A stretch of DNA of 64,000 nt from Capitulum mitella (lineage: Eukaryota > Arthropoda > Thecostraca > Pollicipedomorpha > Pollicipedidae). Under the pieces are notes generated by a model. It was not told the origin of the DNA, ran no database searches, and saw only the letters and a list, made by a program, of their open reading frames with translations. The stretch is taken from the NCBI GenBank assembly GCA_030062745.1, contig CP099850.1, forward strand, positions 6,076,001 through 6,140,000, written 5' to 3'. Shown here piece by piece: positions 11,386 to 24,049 of the stretch. Numbering within the stretch: the first letter of the stretch is position 1; each line of letters begins with the position of its first letter. A program made the translations under genes and the position numbers.

Positions 11386-12314
11386 CTGGCGGACGGGACC
11401 GCGGCCTCTGCTGTCCGTGGGGACCCCAGGACCCAGGTCCCGCGTGACGCCGAGGAATGCACCGCCGGGACGACGTCTGGACATCATCACGCTGGACAAA
11501 TGAGCAGGGCGCCTGCACCGCGACGATGCTATCATTACACCAGCCGGCGCTCGAAAAGCCACGTGCCACCCGTCGATAGCCTCCCCGCAGAGGACGCCTC
11601 CGACCGCAGCTACGCGTCGGCGCTGACGCGGGCTCGACGGCGGCGGCGACGTCGGCGGACCGGCGAGCGGGCGGCGGCGGCGGCAGGCGTCGCGTGACCG
11701 GCGGCGACCTCGGCGCAATTAGCAGTATCGCGGCGACACCCGGCTGTCCGGTCGGCCATCTCGCGCGCCCACCGCTTTCATTAGCCCCCGGACGCGGTAT
11801 CGCGAGGCCATCTGGACGGCCGCGCGCCGATAGGCCGGCGGCCCGGTCCGCTCCCGCGTGACGCGTGACGACCCGTTCGGAAGTCCATCCTGCCCGTTTT
11901 GTCCAATGACTCCGTTTCATGTGCTCGTCAGTCGGATTCCATTGTGTGCCCCAGGTTCTCCAAGTCTAATAACTTTTAATTATGTTTAATTATCCTATTT
12001 ACTTGCTGCATTTTACTTTTTCGCCAATGACTTGCATGACGATGTGGAGGGAACAGCCAAGTGTTTCGCAGCCCAGGGGTATGCGTGAGTTGCATATGAA
12101 ATATGTTTGCAACGAAAAACAGGAAAAAGAGAAAAGGCAAATAAAAATAAACAAACGCAGTGACGTCATTTTCTCCATTCTGCACCGCCGGGTATCAAAC
12201 AAAATCTTCACGAGCTGGCGCCACGGACACGGCACGGGGGAGAAAGCGGCGTTCGTCCCTGCGTCCGTCGGCCGGCGAGACAATTGACGGGCCGAGCGGT
12301 CAGGCCGGGAGGCG
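11386..12314. other. Spacer between blocks H and I
   Basis: GC-rich until about 11,900, then AT-rich. The GC-rich half has long open frames in several phases but no recognisable protein. The right counterpart (34,216-34,984) shows no alignment I can defend. Confidence 0.45.
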
Positions 12315-12470
12315 CTGACCTGACCGCGCCAGCGGACGACGGGTCGGCCTGAGGCAGATGACGGGCCGGCCGGTGCCGGGCAGCGATTGAGCGTGTCCGG
12401 CCGAAAGGCGCCGGAAATTGCACTTGCTCTGACGGCCGGCTGGCGCCGGCGAGCGAGCCAGATTTCCGCC
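12315..12470 (+). repeat. Mirror block I, left copy
   Basis: Matches 34,062-34,215 reversed, about 85-90% identical, including GATTGAGCGTGTCCGGCCG and GGCGCCGGAAATTGC. Only about 95 bp separate it from block J in both arms. Confidence 0.8.
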
Positions 12471-12565
12471 ATTTAGTCGGAGCCCATCTCATTGCCGTGC
12501 CGTCCCCGCCTCGCACCCATTGCTCAAAGCCGTCCCGCTCGTGTATTGAATTTCACGGTTCCATT

Positions 12566-13306
12566 GAACGGAGCGTCATAAATGTGTCACATTTGCCCGG
12601 TAATTTTACTTAAGGTGCAGGAACGTATGATTAGGCGCCGACAAAACGCCGCTCTAATCACTCTTTCCGTTCGGTAAAAAACAAACACGCCCCGCCCCCA
12701 TTGGCCACTCATCTCGGCCGTCGAGCCGGTACCCGACAATTACTCTCGGCACACTGTCCAATAAATCTTGCGTGAAATTCGCCTGTAATAACACGCTGTT
12801 CGGCGACGAATTGATTAGAATGGGCCGGTTTTCCGTGGGCGGCGGGGGGCGGTGCGCCCCAGACCCGCCGCCGCCGCCGCCGCCGCCGCCGCCCCCGCCC
12901 ACCACCGGCCGGCATAATTGACCGTCATCAGCTCCACTGTGTCGACAGTCCCCCTCGGTAACGTCTGTGTTCGGGGAAGCGGGTACAGACCGGACCGGTA
13001 GCTCGTCGATGACAGGGCGCCCTCTCCGGCCACTGACCGGTCAGGCGGTCTCCCACCGGACAGCCGTCTCCGTCGAGACGAGCGGCCGTCTCCCTGGAGA
13101 CCGGCTGTCTCCGGTCTCCGGGGAGCCGTCCGTCGCCATGGTAATGAGTGGCATTATCATTAGCGGCCGGCCGGCTGATCCATCAATAGTGTAAATGAGA
13201 CGGCGGCGGCCGGCCCGCCGGAACCGTCGCCGACTGACCGCTCTGTGGGAAAATCGGCCCCGGCCGCCCGGTGGGGCCGTTACACGGACCCATCGAGACC
13301 TGATCG
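12566..13306 (+). repeat. Mirror block J, left copy (near-identical, 741 bp)
   Basis: Matches 33,226-33,965 reversed (740 bp). The stretch 12,580-12,850 appears almost identical. The main length difference is a (GCC)n tract (12,866-12,900), shorter and interrupted on the right. Homeodomain-type cores include GAATTGATTAGAA, ATTATCATTAGC and CTAATCACT. The only substantial spacer-free neighbour is block I. No coding signal. Confidence 0.92.
12866..12900 (+). repeat. (GCC)n microsatellite inside block J
   Basis: About ten GCC units followed by a CCCCCGCC interruption. The mirror position (about 33,640-33,665) has a shorter, interrupted GGC run, as expected for slippage after duplication. Confidence 0.85.
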
Positions 13307-16107
13307 CGGCAAATTACACGACACGCGTAAAAGTCCGTCACCGCGAGTACATATTTATGTTTTTGTGCTGTGTTATCATTCACGGAGTACTTGCGCAGGT
13401 AAAACAGAGGCAAAGTCGGAGTGAGACTGCTGAAGTGAATTAGACGTCGCGTAAAACAAACGAGAAGATGTTTTCTCCGCGGTGGGAAGTACGTGGAAAG
13501 GCTCGTACTGCGCCACCTGACCGGCTGCCAACCAATAACACGCACGTGTGCCCGGCGTGATAATCGGACGTGGGTCTGGCTGGAACCAGAGTTCACTGGC
13601 AGTCGATTCTCAATAACTGCAATACAGATCTGTCTGTAAATGTTTCTACGTTTCCTTACTTGGGTTATTGCTATAGCGCCAAAACAGTGGCCAAAATCAT
13701 GAGACGCAATGAATGTCTTTAAAGGCGTTTACTAAAGAGCCCTCACGTCACTCGCAAATCACTTCCTTTGTCGTAAGGTATTTCTTCCTTTGCCATATTC
13801 TTTGGCTTTCAATGGCTGTTTTTCGTAGATGGGTCTTAGGCGATGCAGAGGGGGATGATCATGTGGTATGACACAAAGTACGGTATGATTAATGGCTTAA
13901 AATACCGTAACGTTACTGAGTCGTGCCGTGAGCTAAACTACAAAGTTTGGAACATCCAGCACGTGGGCAGAGGTAACTTTACTGTTGCTAAAAATCACTA
14001 GACAGTACGTGCTATTTACCACGGGCAGAGGCAAACAAATAAACTTATTCTCATGGGGTGTAGGACGAGTGATTAAAAATAGAATCTGAACTAAAACGAA
14101 TCAAGCTCTGCCTAGAAAACGAATCGATTTCGTATGCAGCTGGCGTGAGGAAAGGACAGCCCGCCACGATGGCAATTCATCTAAGTTCCGTGTGAAGTGG
14201 GCTAAATTCCTCCTGGCAACTCAGTCAACAGAATAAAGAGGAATTTTCAAGATATTTGCTGGCTCCAATCTTTTAACATGCAAAGATTTAAGATTAACAT
14301 AGCTGTTTTGTCGAAAGACTGAATACTTAAGATTTTTACAGCTAGCAGAATAGGTGTTATAAGAAGGCGATTAACTATTACGATGACTCCGAGGTAAATG
14401 TTCCGTTACCGCCGAAAAAGAGACTTTTTGATCGCTCACCAAACCTGACAAAATATCATCGATTTTTGGGGAGTAATGTTTGTGCCATGACCCTAAGCTT
14501 AATTTTGTTGTACTGTTTTTTTGCCTTGATTTGACGGCCTTACAAATGGCCAGTAGAAAGCTCAGTTCAGCTACTAAGGATAAGACAGAAGCCCCACCAT
14601 TCTGTGCGTTCATGGGAAAAGGGTAAAATATCACAGCTCAGTAGAACAGGCTAAAGCCATATACTGCCCTTGAAGAAGATTCTAGTGCTGTTTTGTGTTT
14701 GTGCGCCATAAAGGATGGGTTACATTTTTTCGTCTGTTTCTCATCCGTCTCTGCATAGCCTTATCTCATGCGGACAGGGCGTACGATAATTTGGAACATG
14801 GAAAAGTAAAACTGTAATGACGTTCAGAGCCAATTACGACTATGCATTTCTTTACGTCAGACTCAGCATGCTGAAATCTGAACACAATCTCCAATAAAAA
14901 TAGCTTCACTGCATTTAAAATCCCTGGCGAAAGCGGAAGTCCTCAGCAGGAATGCTCAGCATCCCAAGGAAGACCATCAGCATTAACCACCTCATCATGC
15001 CTCCATTCTGCAGTTGACCCCCTTCCCTGTCGGCCGCCGCCCGCCCTCGCAGCACGTCTCCGCGCCCTAACAGCGGCCGACGTTGCGGAGAACGCAGCTC
15101 CTCTCGAAGACAGGCCGAAAACCGTCGCGCCCGGTAGACCGCGCGCCGCACGGTTCCGCGGGATATCACTCATTACCAGCACAGAGTCCGCGCCTCCGGC
15201 CGGCTTTGCCGCTCAACACCGAAATGCACTTACCGCCGGGAGAAAAACGCTCGCGCTCCGTCCGTGATTGATTGAGCTAATACCCACCGAAAAGTGCGGA
15301 TCGATGCGGCCATTGATAGCTGGTAAAAATCGACTTTATCAGATTACCTTTCCAATTGTGCTGGCCAGTCTTATCTTCAAAGCAACGGTTGAACATTAAT
15401 TTACACACGTCGCCGGCTACTGCACCTTACGGCGCCCGAGCAGCACGAACCGCAACAGCTTCTGAACGTGTGTAAGCAGCTGTTGACGCGCTGCCGGTAC
15501 ACTGCGGTTTCATTAGCCTCGCAGCGTTGACTGCAGCGGCACTGGCGCACGCGGCGGAAATGGACCGAGCAGCGAAGATTGCTACGCTGATGGCGCTGCC
15601 ATGTCGGCTGGGTTAAAAATGCTGGTATCCAGCTGACGAGCGCGAAAAAATCGCGCCGCAGGAGAGGGGCGTGCACGGACGGGGCGGGCGATTGGTCCAG
15701 GCAGTCCGCATTCCCGCCACGCAGCCCGGCACTGCCAAATACGGCAATGCAACCGGGCAGCCCACCGTCTGGATTATCGGGTCCGGTCCGCGGTCCTGTC
15801 CGGATTATCGAGTGACGGCGGCGCCGGCGTTCCCCGAAGGTGTTTTCGAATTTCGCCGGCGGAGTCGGCCGCGGCGGGCCAAAAAGTCGCGATCAAAAAC
15901 GGGAATTCCGCGGCGCTGCGGGCCGGGTGTCACGACTGGGTGCGGCGGGCAGGACCAGTCACGTGCGCCGCGCCGCCAGACAGAGTGGTGGCACTGCGGG
16001 CCTCCGGCAACATGGACGCCGACCGGCACCACGGCGCCGAGTCGTCCCATATAGCTGCCGACGGCGAGCCCGCAGGGCGACCGGTACCGACTGGCAAAAA
16101 CTCTGCG
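13307..16107. other. Left-arm spacer after block J, first part
   Basis: AT-rich from 13,600 to 14,900, GC-rich from 15,000 to 16,100. No gene, splice-consistent coding exon or transposon terminus recognised. GC-rich frames in 15,540-16,250 are open on both strands without family resemblance. Confidence 0.45.
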
Positions 16108-16217
16108 TCCGCCATCGACCAACGAAAATTCCACCGTTGACCAACAGAACATCTGCCACTGACCATCAGAACTTCCGCCAGTTGTCAGCAGAACCTCTGC
16201 CGCCAACCAACAGAACC
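16108..16217 (+). repeat. 22-bp minisatellite, five units
   Basis: Five consecutive 22-bp units of the type TCYGCCANYGACCAACAGAA with no length change between units, followed by a decayed sixth. Not present at the mirrored position. Confidence 0.8.
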
Positions 16218-16744
16218 TGCCACCAATCCGCAGCCGCTGAGTAAAAAAATCGGCTCATTGTCGCAAGATTTGATATGGATTCATTCGGCCAAAATTGTTT
16301 GTAATGAGAACACAGAAAACCTTAGTCATGGACGCCCAGTCCTTAAGATGCCAATAACCAATTTCACACAGGTGGTCACCCACAACCAACATGAAAAATC
16401 TCCTAAAGAGAAATTTCGCAATCGTGGATACAGCGGCGGCTAGGTGCTAATCACCCGAAGTAAACTGAGTCGGGCGCAGTGACGCGACTGCAGAAACTAT
16501 GCCAGGGTCATGGAGATATACCACGTCTTCGCACGTGACAGCCAGACGGATGACATCTGCACTGCACGCCCAGATTGTTTGATGCGGTCCGCTGACCACG
16601 TTTTATCAACAAAACACTCACTTCGTCAAATCCGGGATGTTTAAAACTACTGAATTGCAAGGTTCGGCGAAGCGAAACATCGGCATCCATGCATTCAGTC
16701 CGCGCCGTGTGATGCAATTAGCCCCCTGTGTACGGTGTTTTGCT

Positions 16745-17568
16745 TGATATTTCCAGTGTTTTTAAAGCATCTTAACGAAACTTGGTCACTTTGCCTACCT
16801 ATTCGTTCTACGCATTACACCAAATGTTCCTAATTTTATTCTGCCTGGGGTCAGAGCCAGGTCAAGTCTTTTGAAGGCACCTCTGGCTATTTTTGACATT
16901 TGAAGACAGAAGAAATGACTATCAGTAATGAAATGTTTCATATAGAACTGAAAACTTAGATATGTCACTGTGTGTCTACAGCTATTTCTAAAAGATAAAG
17001 AAAATGTCATAGTGTATAGATGTCGCTGAGCAACAATACACAACCATTTTTGTTGACCTGAGATCGCGTCACAATGTCAGTCAAAAGTTTCAAATTTGGG
17101 TTTATAGAAGTACTTTTCACTGATTTTCAAAATGAGTAGTACGGAATGCATTTCACTCAGCATGACGTCCCATTTCCACAGCACAGCATGTCCAGTTGAT
17201 TAAATTTCGCTTCATGCCAATTGCACCAAAATCGGCCCAGAAACAATGGATTTAATGACAAGCGAAAAATCCCCCTTTTCTGACGTTTTCCCTATTGTAT
17301 CCACCTTTATAAGATTTTTGAAAGATCTTCATATGGAAATGTGGTTTACATCATGGTGAACTGACTACCTTTTCTTGCGGTCAAACCGAACGGTTCGTTG
17401 AGTTCTCGAAGAGCCCGCTGGATGATGGTCTGCAACATTCTTGAAGATCGTGGTGTTGTGTTCCGTATCCTGTGGCTCGTGGAGAACGAATAGTTCTGGA
17501 TGCGAATAAGCGCCCCTCCCCCCACATGGGAATGTTTCCTCCCTCTGTGGGGACGGGAATAAGGTTAA
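16745..17568 (-). mobile_element. TTAA element copy 3 (piggyBac-like, truncated)
   Basis: Minus-strand copy of the family also at 29,766-30,872 and 56,921-58,181. Its intact end is at 17,568 (reverse complement begins TTAACCTTATTCCCGT). Shared internal segments include GGGCCGATTTTGGTGC and a CCAAGTTTCGTTAAGATG block. The other end has lost the terminal CGGGAATAGGGTTAA, so homology stops near 16,745. No transposase frame, so it is non-autonomous or dead. Confidence 0.65.
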
Positions 17569-20280
17569 CCGGCGCGAAAACTGCCAAATAAAACATACAA
17601 CTTAACCGATAACAAATACTTTCTGCAGCGTATGTCGTTCTCGTAAGACTTATGTGTCTATGCAAGAGTGGTATGCCCTTGGGTATGTCTCTCAGTTTAT
17701 ATCCACCATGAGGAGTAAGCAGTTAAATTGGCTGGGGCGTTATCTGGTGCTTGTGACGCTTTCCTCAGTTTCGGCTTATATAGCCTTCTGACGTGAATTC
17801 GGCCAAGACCGGATGCTGAAAACACATCGTTCCAGTCGCAGATCCAGGTACTAATATGTTGTGTCTTCCTTGTAATTCTTCATCTTTCAGTTTATCCTGA
17901 GACTCAAAGTCGGAAAAACATTGCTCCGGCTCAAATAAAAAAAAATGACGCCACCTGTAAGTGGCAGGATGAGTGGAACCCGAACGGAAAAGTTCACGTT
18001 ATGATTCCAATTGCTTACTGACTTTGCTTGTTATATATCCAATTGCTTATCCAACTGCGCATAGAGATGTGATTAGCTGCCACTCTGAATGCTCTGAATA
18101 CCGTGACACGGGTTTAAAAATTGCGTCACCCTGGCGCGACCATTCGTCGAATGTTATTGAAAATGAAAAGGCAAATACCCCTTACATGATTGCGTCAAAT
18201 TTCTTGGCGGGGCATCAGGCTGAAAGGCAGTTGCAGAAATCGCCGACAGTCGGTGGCTCGGTGGCCTTCCAGCCTTTAAAATGTGCTTCCTTTGGGAAAA
18301 ACGAGCGACACGAGTGCTAGGATCGACTTGCGCTGCAAAAACGGTACGACGGACTGCCACTGCCACCAGCGGCCTGCAAAATCTGGCAAATGCATAAGAC
18401 AGGGTGTGGTAAAAATCGTCCTGGTCGAAGTGGACAACAGAGCAACGGAAACGTTAAAAGCGTCTCACAGATTATTGCATTATAGCACATGCACTGCCTG
18501 CATGCGGCGTCGAAATTCCTCTAGCCAGCAATATGCGTTTCATTGCAAAGCAAAGACCAACGTTAGAAATGCTTGAGTTCAATTTCATGCATAGAAAACT
18601 AATTGAAAATGCCACCAAACGAAATATTTACGTGAAGAAATCTGTTTTATTCTATTCCCAATAAGTCCGAATATTCGATATGAAATAAAAGAAGACAAAG
18701 TGTCTGAAAAACTTCCCATACCGTTACGCTCAAGCAAACCTAATTTTCGTGCCAAAAATCCATTGAGAAGAAAGTACCAGCTGCAATGCATCAGCCGATG
18801 TATGAGCTGAGACACAACATAACCGCGACATGTCAGGGACCGCTAGTGAGTCGGTAGCGATCATCAAATCGGACGGGTTCGAGCTGTTGGCAGCTCTCAT
18901 TTTAATTTATTTCGAGGGTCTCGTGGGAAATCAGCATCACGCTTCACCAGTGGATTTACTAGACTGAGTTCTCAAAAAGTCTCAAGGAGATTATTATGTC
19001 GAGAAGACAGTGTGCAAATATAATTCATTTTCTCTATCGTGCAGGCAGTGTCCATCATCAGTCGATGTCTCCAGATCATGGTGTTTACCATAAATGATCC
19101 ATCAGTGCAATCTAAAAATAGGCAAAAATGGAAAGCAGACTGTTCACTGGCAGACGACCCGGCTAATCACCCTGTACTTACAGCCTCAATAGCTTGTAAC
19201 AATGGCCAAACCGACGGAAGGCTCTTGGCCTTCGGCCAGCATCGCACAATGTCCGGAGACCAGACACCGACCAAACTGATTATCGGCGCGATCAACAATG
19301 TCATCCCGACGAACATGTGTTCCATCGCAATTCTGACAGCTCATAACAGATCGCCTCGGCGCTGCTGCTCGGCTGTCGGGACCCGGAGCCGCCCAGTTCT
19401 TTACCCTGCGTGGGCGCCGCGGGCTTCGGCAGCCCCAGCCCGCGCCTCGGCTGCCCGGCCGCCGCCGCCGCCGCGGCCGGGACGGGCGCGACGGCGGCGC
19501 CTCGCCTCGTTAGCGGCCGCCGCCGTTGTGCCGCGGCGCCGTCGATGCCGACGGGTACACGGGTCCGGCGTCGACTCGGACGGGCGTGAGTGGCGGCCGG
19601 GCGGCGGCGCGGGCCGCGGCAGCCACGCGCGCCGCCAATCACGCCGTCCGCGGCCGTGCGGCACCGCGGACGGCGCGCCGCCGCCGCCGCCGCCCGGTTT
19701 ATTTTAGCGCCGCGGCGGCGTATCCAGCGCGAGCCGTCTGGTCTTTGTTCTGGTTCGGATTGTTTTTGTTCGGTGTCGCTTTTTGGCGGCGCTGGTCGCT
19801 GATCGGTCGGTGACAGCTCCCAGAGGCCGGCCCTAGTGGCGCGCCCGCGACGTTAACATCCTGCCGGGATGCGCCGCACAGCTGCACGGCCACAGCCAGG
19901 TGCAGCTGGACAGCCACGCTGGAATGCAAAACAACTTTGCACTAATTATAACGAAGACATGTCAAGTAAGGTCCCTTTGGAGAGTGTTCGGGGCTCTTAT
20001 ACAAGTTTACGAGGACAATTCCAGCAGTGCACGGATATTGTTCCATCTTTTTGTTCGTTCGTTCGTTCCGTTCATCGACATCCTTCCACATCTTTTCATT
20101 TGCTCACATGTCTCTTCTTGTTTTTCTCCCAAAATCTCTGTTCCCAGTCCGCCGTTGTGAGAACGGACATCAGGACGCAACGGAAACGACCGTACAATAT
20201 GTGACCAACTACTGTCTTATTGCTGGAGTTCACGGCGCACCGCTGCTGCAGCACGTGCTGCAGCCGCACACACACCCTCG
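17569..20280. other. Left-arm spacer after block J, second part
   Basis: AT-rich until 19,200, then a strongly GC-rich island at 19,370-19,720 with GCC/GGC runs. The island has open frames in all phases, as expected from composition, and no mirror partner was found. A possible tRNA-like sequence lies at 18,838-18,893. Confidence 0.45.
18838..18893 (+). other. tRNA-like internal promoter (possible SINE head or tRNA relic)
   Basis: TAGTGAGTCGGTAGCG resembles an A box and GGTTCGAGCTG a B box, about 30-35 bp apart as in tRNA genes and tRNA-derived SINEs. I cannot build a paired acceptor stem, so this is not called a functional tRNA. Confidence 0.25.
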
Positions 20281-20380
20281 ACGGCGCGAACGTCTCCACG
20301 TGCCGTCAGCTGTTTATGCCCGGCGTCGCCTCGTGGGACGCTCGCTTAAGCCGTCTCCGTCTGGCTAATTACTGGCTCTG

Positions 20381-20408
20381 ATTAATCACCGCTCGGACGG
20401 TGATTAAT
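20381..20408 (+). promoter_or_regulatory. Hairpin K1: inverted ATTAATCACCG motifs
   Basis: An 11-bp perfect inverted repeat, ATTAATCACCG and CGGTGATTAAT, with a 6-base loop (CTCGGA). The mirror copy is 27,581-27,608. As DNA it offers paired TAATCA homeodomain-type sites in opposite orientation; as RNA it would form a stable stem. Only the symmetry is certain. Confidence 0.65.
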
Positions 20409-20412
20409 TAAC

Positions 20413-20431
20413 GGACCGTTTGATACGGTCC
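20413..20431 (+). promoter_or_regulatory. Hairpin K2: GGACCGT inverted repeat
   Basis: A 7-bp perfect stem (GGACCGT and ACGGTCC) with a TTGAT loop, starting 5 bp after hairpin K1. The mirror copy is 27,558-27,576. The two stems in tandem are unchanged between arms. Confidence 0.5.
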
Positions 20432-20705
20432 TAATGTCTGAGCGCCATCTGATCAGCTGGTCTGAGCGGAGTGGCCTCTTCCCGTTCTCCCTCCCGTCTC
20501 TGAACCCGGCCCCTATCGCCACCAAGAGATTTCCTTCAACGCGAGCGTCAGGCTTCCGTAAACGTAAGGTTACAGTTGTTTAGTTATTGGCTTGTCGGTA
20601 TTCTTCCTGCAGAGCACCACGAACGTGCAAGTTTGCAAATGGAACTGCGGTTATGAGGTTTCCGACAATTTCCAGACGCGGATGCACGTTGTTGAGCGCG
20701 CGTTT

Positions 20706-20835
20706 GCTGTCGGTGGCTGTTTACCCAACGCTATTGGCGAGATCTCGGTAATCCAAACAAGCGACTTGTCGACAAACCTTTTTCTGGCGTCGACTGTGTT
20801 TTATCGGCGCTGGCTTCGGAGTGCTGCCATATCTC
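20706..20835 (+). repeat. Mirror block L, left copy (innermost, about 75% identical)
   Basis: Aligns with 27,145-27,275 reversed through TCGGTAATCCAAACAAGCGACTTGTCGACAA-type sequence (positions about 20,745-20,777), then TTTTATCGG and a GATGCCAT-like end. Clearly more diverged than K, only about 180 bp away in both arms. Confidence 0.7.
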
Positions 20836-22973
20836 CGCGTCGGCGGCTGCTCGGTGCCGCGCCCGTGTTGACTCGGGTCACTGGCGGCGGAGCTGCAGCG
20901 GGGCCATGGCTGCGGCGGCACCGAGCCGGCCGGAGACCGCGAAATTATCGCCGGATCTGCGGCCCAATGGCCGCCGCCGCGACCGCGTACAGTAGCGCCG
21001 CAGCGTCCGGCCCGCCGTAAGATGGCTGCCACGTTACCGGCATGCGCTACCATGGCAGGCCGAACCAGCACCTCAGGCCCTTATCTCAGGTTCATGGAAA
21101 CGTTTTTTTGTCGTGTTCACGGCCGCCGCTGCCATTGTGTGGAGAGATTAGTCCCTTGTTCTCGGCGGACGGGCAGCACGAATTTCGTCTCAGGCTGCCT
21201 GGCTAACGAAGAGCACGCCGGAACACGTCTCCTGTGTGATCACCTGATAGCGGAGTGTTGACAGAAAACGTTCTATGGCGAACAACACCGCAGGCATTTT
21301 GACATCTGGCCTTATCTTCTCGTGATCGATGAATGAAATGTGGTAAGTGGGATAACACTGTACATGCTGTTATAGGTTTAGACGTCTTCATGCAAGACAT
21401 CGTTACTTACAATGAACAGGTTCATAGGCGCAGCCAGGATTTCGTCACGGAGAGGATCAAGACCAACTTGGACCCTCAAAACTGAAAACTCCTCAGGTTT
21501 TGGCCACTTTATTTTCGAGTTGCGAAAAACTGCATTGTTTCCCTTTTGTTGTATAAAAAACAAAGGAAGGTTACATTTTTAAGAGGTAATGCCCCCTTGA
21601 CTGTCATTGCCTAGGCCCATGAATAAATATGAACGAATAGCATCGCATGATGTAATAAATAATAATTATTTATAAGAATGGCATAGAACAGTTGCACGAA
21701 AACCCTGCCTACCTTACCGTACTGTTCGCGAAATAACTGGTTTGCGGGTGTTAGATCAATATTTCACAACATTGTAAGCGCAGTCTCGTGCACGCAGTTA
21801 TTATTACCTCCAAATCAGTCACATTGACCCTGTCCTGGGGAGTTCCCTTCGGTCTCCTAAAAAAGCTACAAAGTTTTATGTTTTGTCTTTCAATATTACA
21901 CGCATTTAATAATTGCATGCGGTATGTGTGGAGATAAAATATCCCAACGAATCGTATATCGTCAGACTTGCACTATGTCTTGGTTTCGGACACTGTCAGG
22001 ACACTCTATACGATGTCATTGGAGATGTCACTGAGTGACATGTCCAGTGTGTAGCTTGTCAAAAATCGCCTTTTTGTTTGGAAGAAGGGCCTTTTTCATA
22101 ATAATCATGCGACTATTACTGCTAAGAGCAATAATAGTACGGGAATGTTAATGATTCATGTATAAACAGTTAATATAAGTATGTGGTATACATACATATG
22201 TACATATAGATACATATTATCGTATTTTATCATAGACAGAAAAGAATGGAAATATCTGTGATATCCAGGCTTGCGGCGTAGGCGGGGCCCCAGTTTTCAT
22301 AAATCTGGATTCCACCCTGATACCCTCCTTACGGTAAATCGAAAGGCACGGAAAAGTCAGAAAACGACATGGAGGCCACGTCCGTCGCTGAGTACGCCGC
22401 TCTGCACGACTGACGGCCGGGAACGTCCACCTGTATCGTTAACGTTCCGGGCGGTTGACGACGGTCCGGACTGAGGCCAGGGTGCTCAATGCAAACCCAG
22501 CCCCTGTGCTCGAGGAATGCGCGGGGAAGGCCGGACGCCGGACTACAGGGCAGCATGACTATGGCCTAAAGAAGACGCCGACGTCGTTAAAATAAACAAT
22601 GGCCTGTTAAGCGACTTTAATAGGCCGTAACCACTAATCAATCAAGGCCACACGCAAACGGCCGCGTCCATTATATAACGTAGATGATGGTAAGGAGCAA
22701 TTAAGATCAGTTGTACACTGTTGGCTGGAACGAAACCAAAGCAGAAACAATGGGTAGTGGCGGACAATTTATCATGCTATGAATATGCCATAATAGGTGC
22801 AAAAATACGCTGAAATAATTACAGCACACTGGTCCTTGGACGAAAACAGCACACACGTAAGGAATACATCCCGTAACAATTGGTTTTGTCAGGTGGAAAA
22901 CGAATTTGCGTAAGCCGCGAAACATCTTGCACAACCATCTGTTCCTACAATCTAAAAAATCGATGGTCCGGCC

Positions 22974-22998
22974 CAGGGGCGCAGTCAGGATTTTCTCG
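22974..22998 (+). repeat. Dispersed-repeat terminus (GGGGCGCAGCCAGGATTTT family)
   Basis: CAGGGGCGCAGTCAGGATTTTC. Related ends occur at about 21,426-21,445, at 37,062-37,080 (a short MITE with both ends) and, on the minus strand, at 40,280-40,305. Where both ends exist the sequence forms a terminal inverted repeat, so this is probably a fragment of the same MITE family. Confidence 0.45.
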
Positions 22999-23074
22999 CG
23001 GGAACGGAGATCAGTGTGAAGGAGCCCCGGCCCCCGACCCCCCCCCCCCTTCTTGTTTGTGCCGGTGATCCGGA

Positions 23075-23267
23075 CTATCTTAACATAAAGTGCAACACCA
23101 TGGGGGCCCTGTGTACAAAGGTGGCCAAAACGTCCTGCAAAGACGCGATACCGGCATTGAACCTGTCAAGCATGGCGTCCCGCAGATCAGAGAGGGTATC
23201 ACGTTCTGCAAAATAATGGTCAGGTCACCAGGGCCCGGCGAACTCATCACTCACCATCGCTCTCCAT
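23075..23267 (-). CDS. Possible two-exon short coding fragment, function unknown
   Basis: On the minus strand an ATG at 23,267 starts MESD, then a strong donor (GATG|GTGAGT, exon end 23,255), a 49-bp intron, and a good acceptor (TTATTTTGCAG, exon start 23,205). The phases match and the frame runs to a TAG at 23,075-23,077, giving about 47 residues (RDTLSDLRDAMLDRF, then LQDVLATFVHRAP). The second exon looks amphipathic and protein-like rather than random. It may be the tail of a longer gene or transposon, since the frame stays open about 60 bases upstream of the ATG. I do not recognise the family. Confidence 0.25.
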
Positions 23268-24049
23268 GGGAGCTGCACCATGGGCCGCTAGTTCGAACAC
23301 CAAAAGCCTCGCGGAAAGAGGGGTTCAAGCCGCCAACATTCTGCAGCTAGCACGGTGAGCGATTGGAGCAACTTGCTGTCTTCGGTCCTGTCAGCCTGTC
23401 AGAATATCGTTGGACATCTCAAAGCGTGGGCTGGATAAGCGGTGGGCGGGGATTAGACATTCGATGAACGGAAGTGGAGAAGAAATGATCAAAGCACCTC
23501 GATAAAAAGACGTGAAAGCTACAGCCTGTTCTGCGTCATAAGGCCTGTCTCTTCTTCATGGGCGCAGCAGCCCATAACGCAAGTAAGTTGGCAGCCGTAG
23601 CAACTTTGGTCGATTTTGAAATGAGGATTTGATATTGCACGGAAAAAACTGTTTCAGAATGGTTTTGGCTACGTCAGTTTTGAGCATCTCCAGCGCGTAT
23701 GCTCTTCTTTATATTTGCACCTCCCTAACGACAATTTTCCAGGGAGCCTTAGATCCTAAAAAACAGTCTCTCGTAAATTTCGACTTCAAATACAGCTTGG
23801 ATTGGATTGGATTGACGTCGCACATAGCATTCAAACTTATAAGAAATAAGAAAATGAGTCACACAATACAATACAATCACACATTTGAGACCCACGAAAT
23901 TGCAGAGACCGAGACAACGCAAATTCAGCATTGTTCCCTGTACAAAAGGATAGATGACTATGCATCACCCATCACCAGTGCAGGGACAGGGTTGCCCCCC
24001 CCCCCAGGTTTTTCGCAAGTTGACTGCTTTCGACTGCTTCGATCGTTCT

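Larger units (their letters stand above)
20281..20525 (+). repeat. Mirror block K, left copy (ultraconserved, 245 bp)
   Basis: Reverse complement of 27,464-27,708 with no indel and about eight substitutions over 245 bp; 20,348-20,496 (149 bp) is identical. Flanks are unrelated except for block L. Contains two perfect hairpins, each kept in both arms, and several TAAT/ATTA cores (CTAATTAC, GATTAATCACC, GATTAATTAAC). Not coding: stops occur in all frames of the AT-rich core. Either a structured RNA or a homeodomain-bound regulatory element. Confidence 0.92.
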
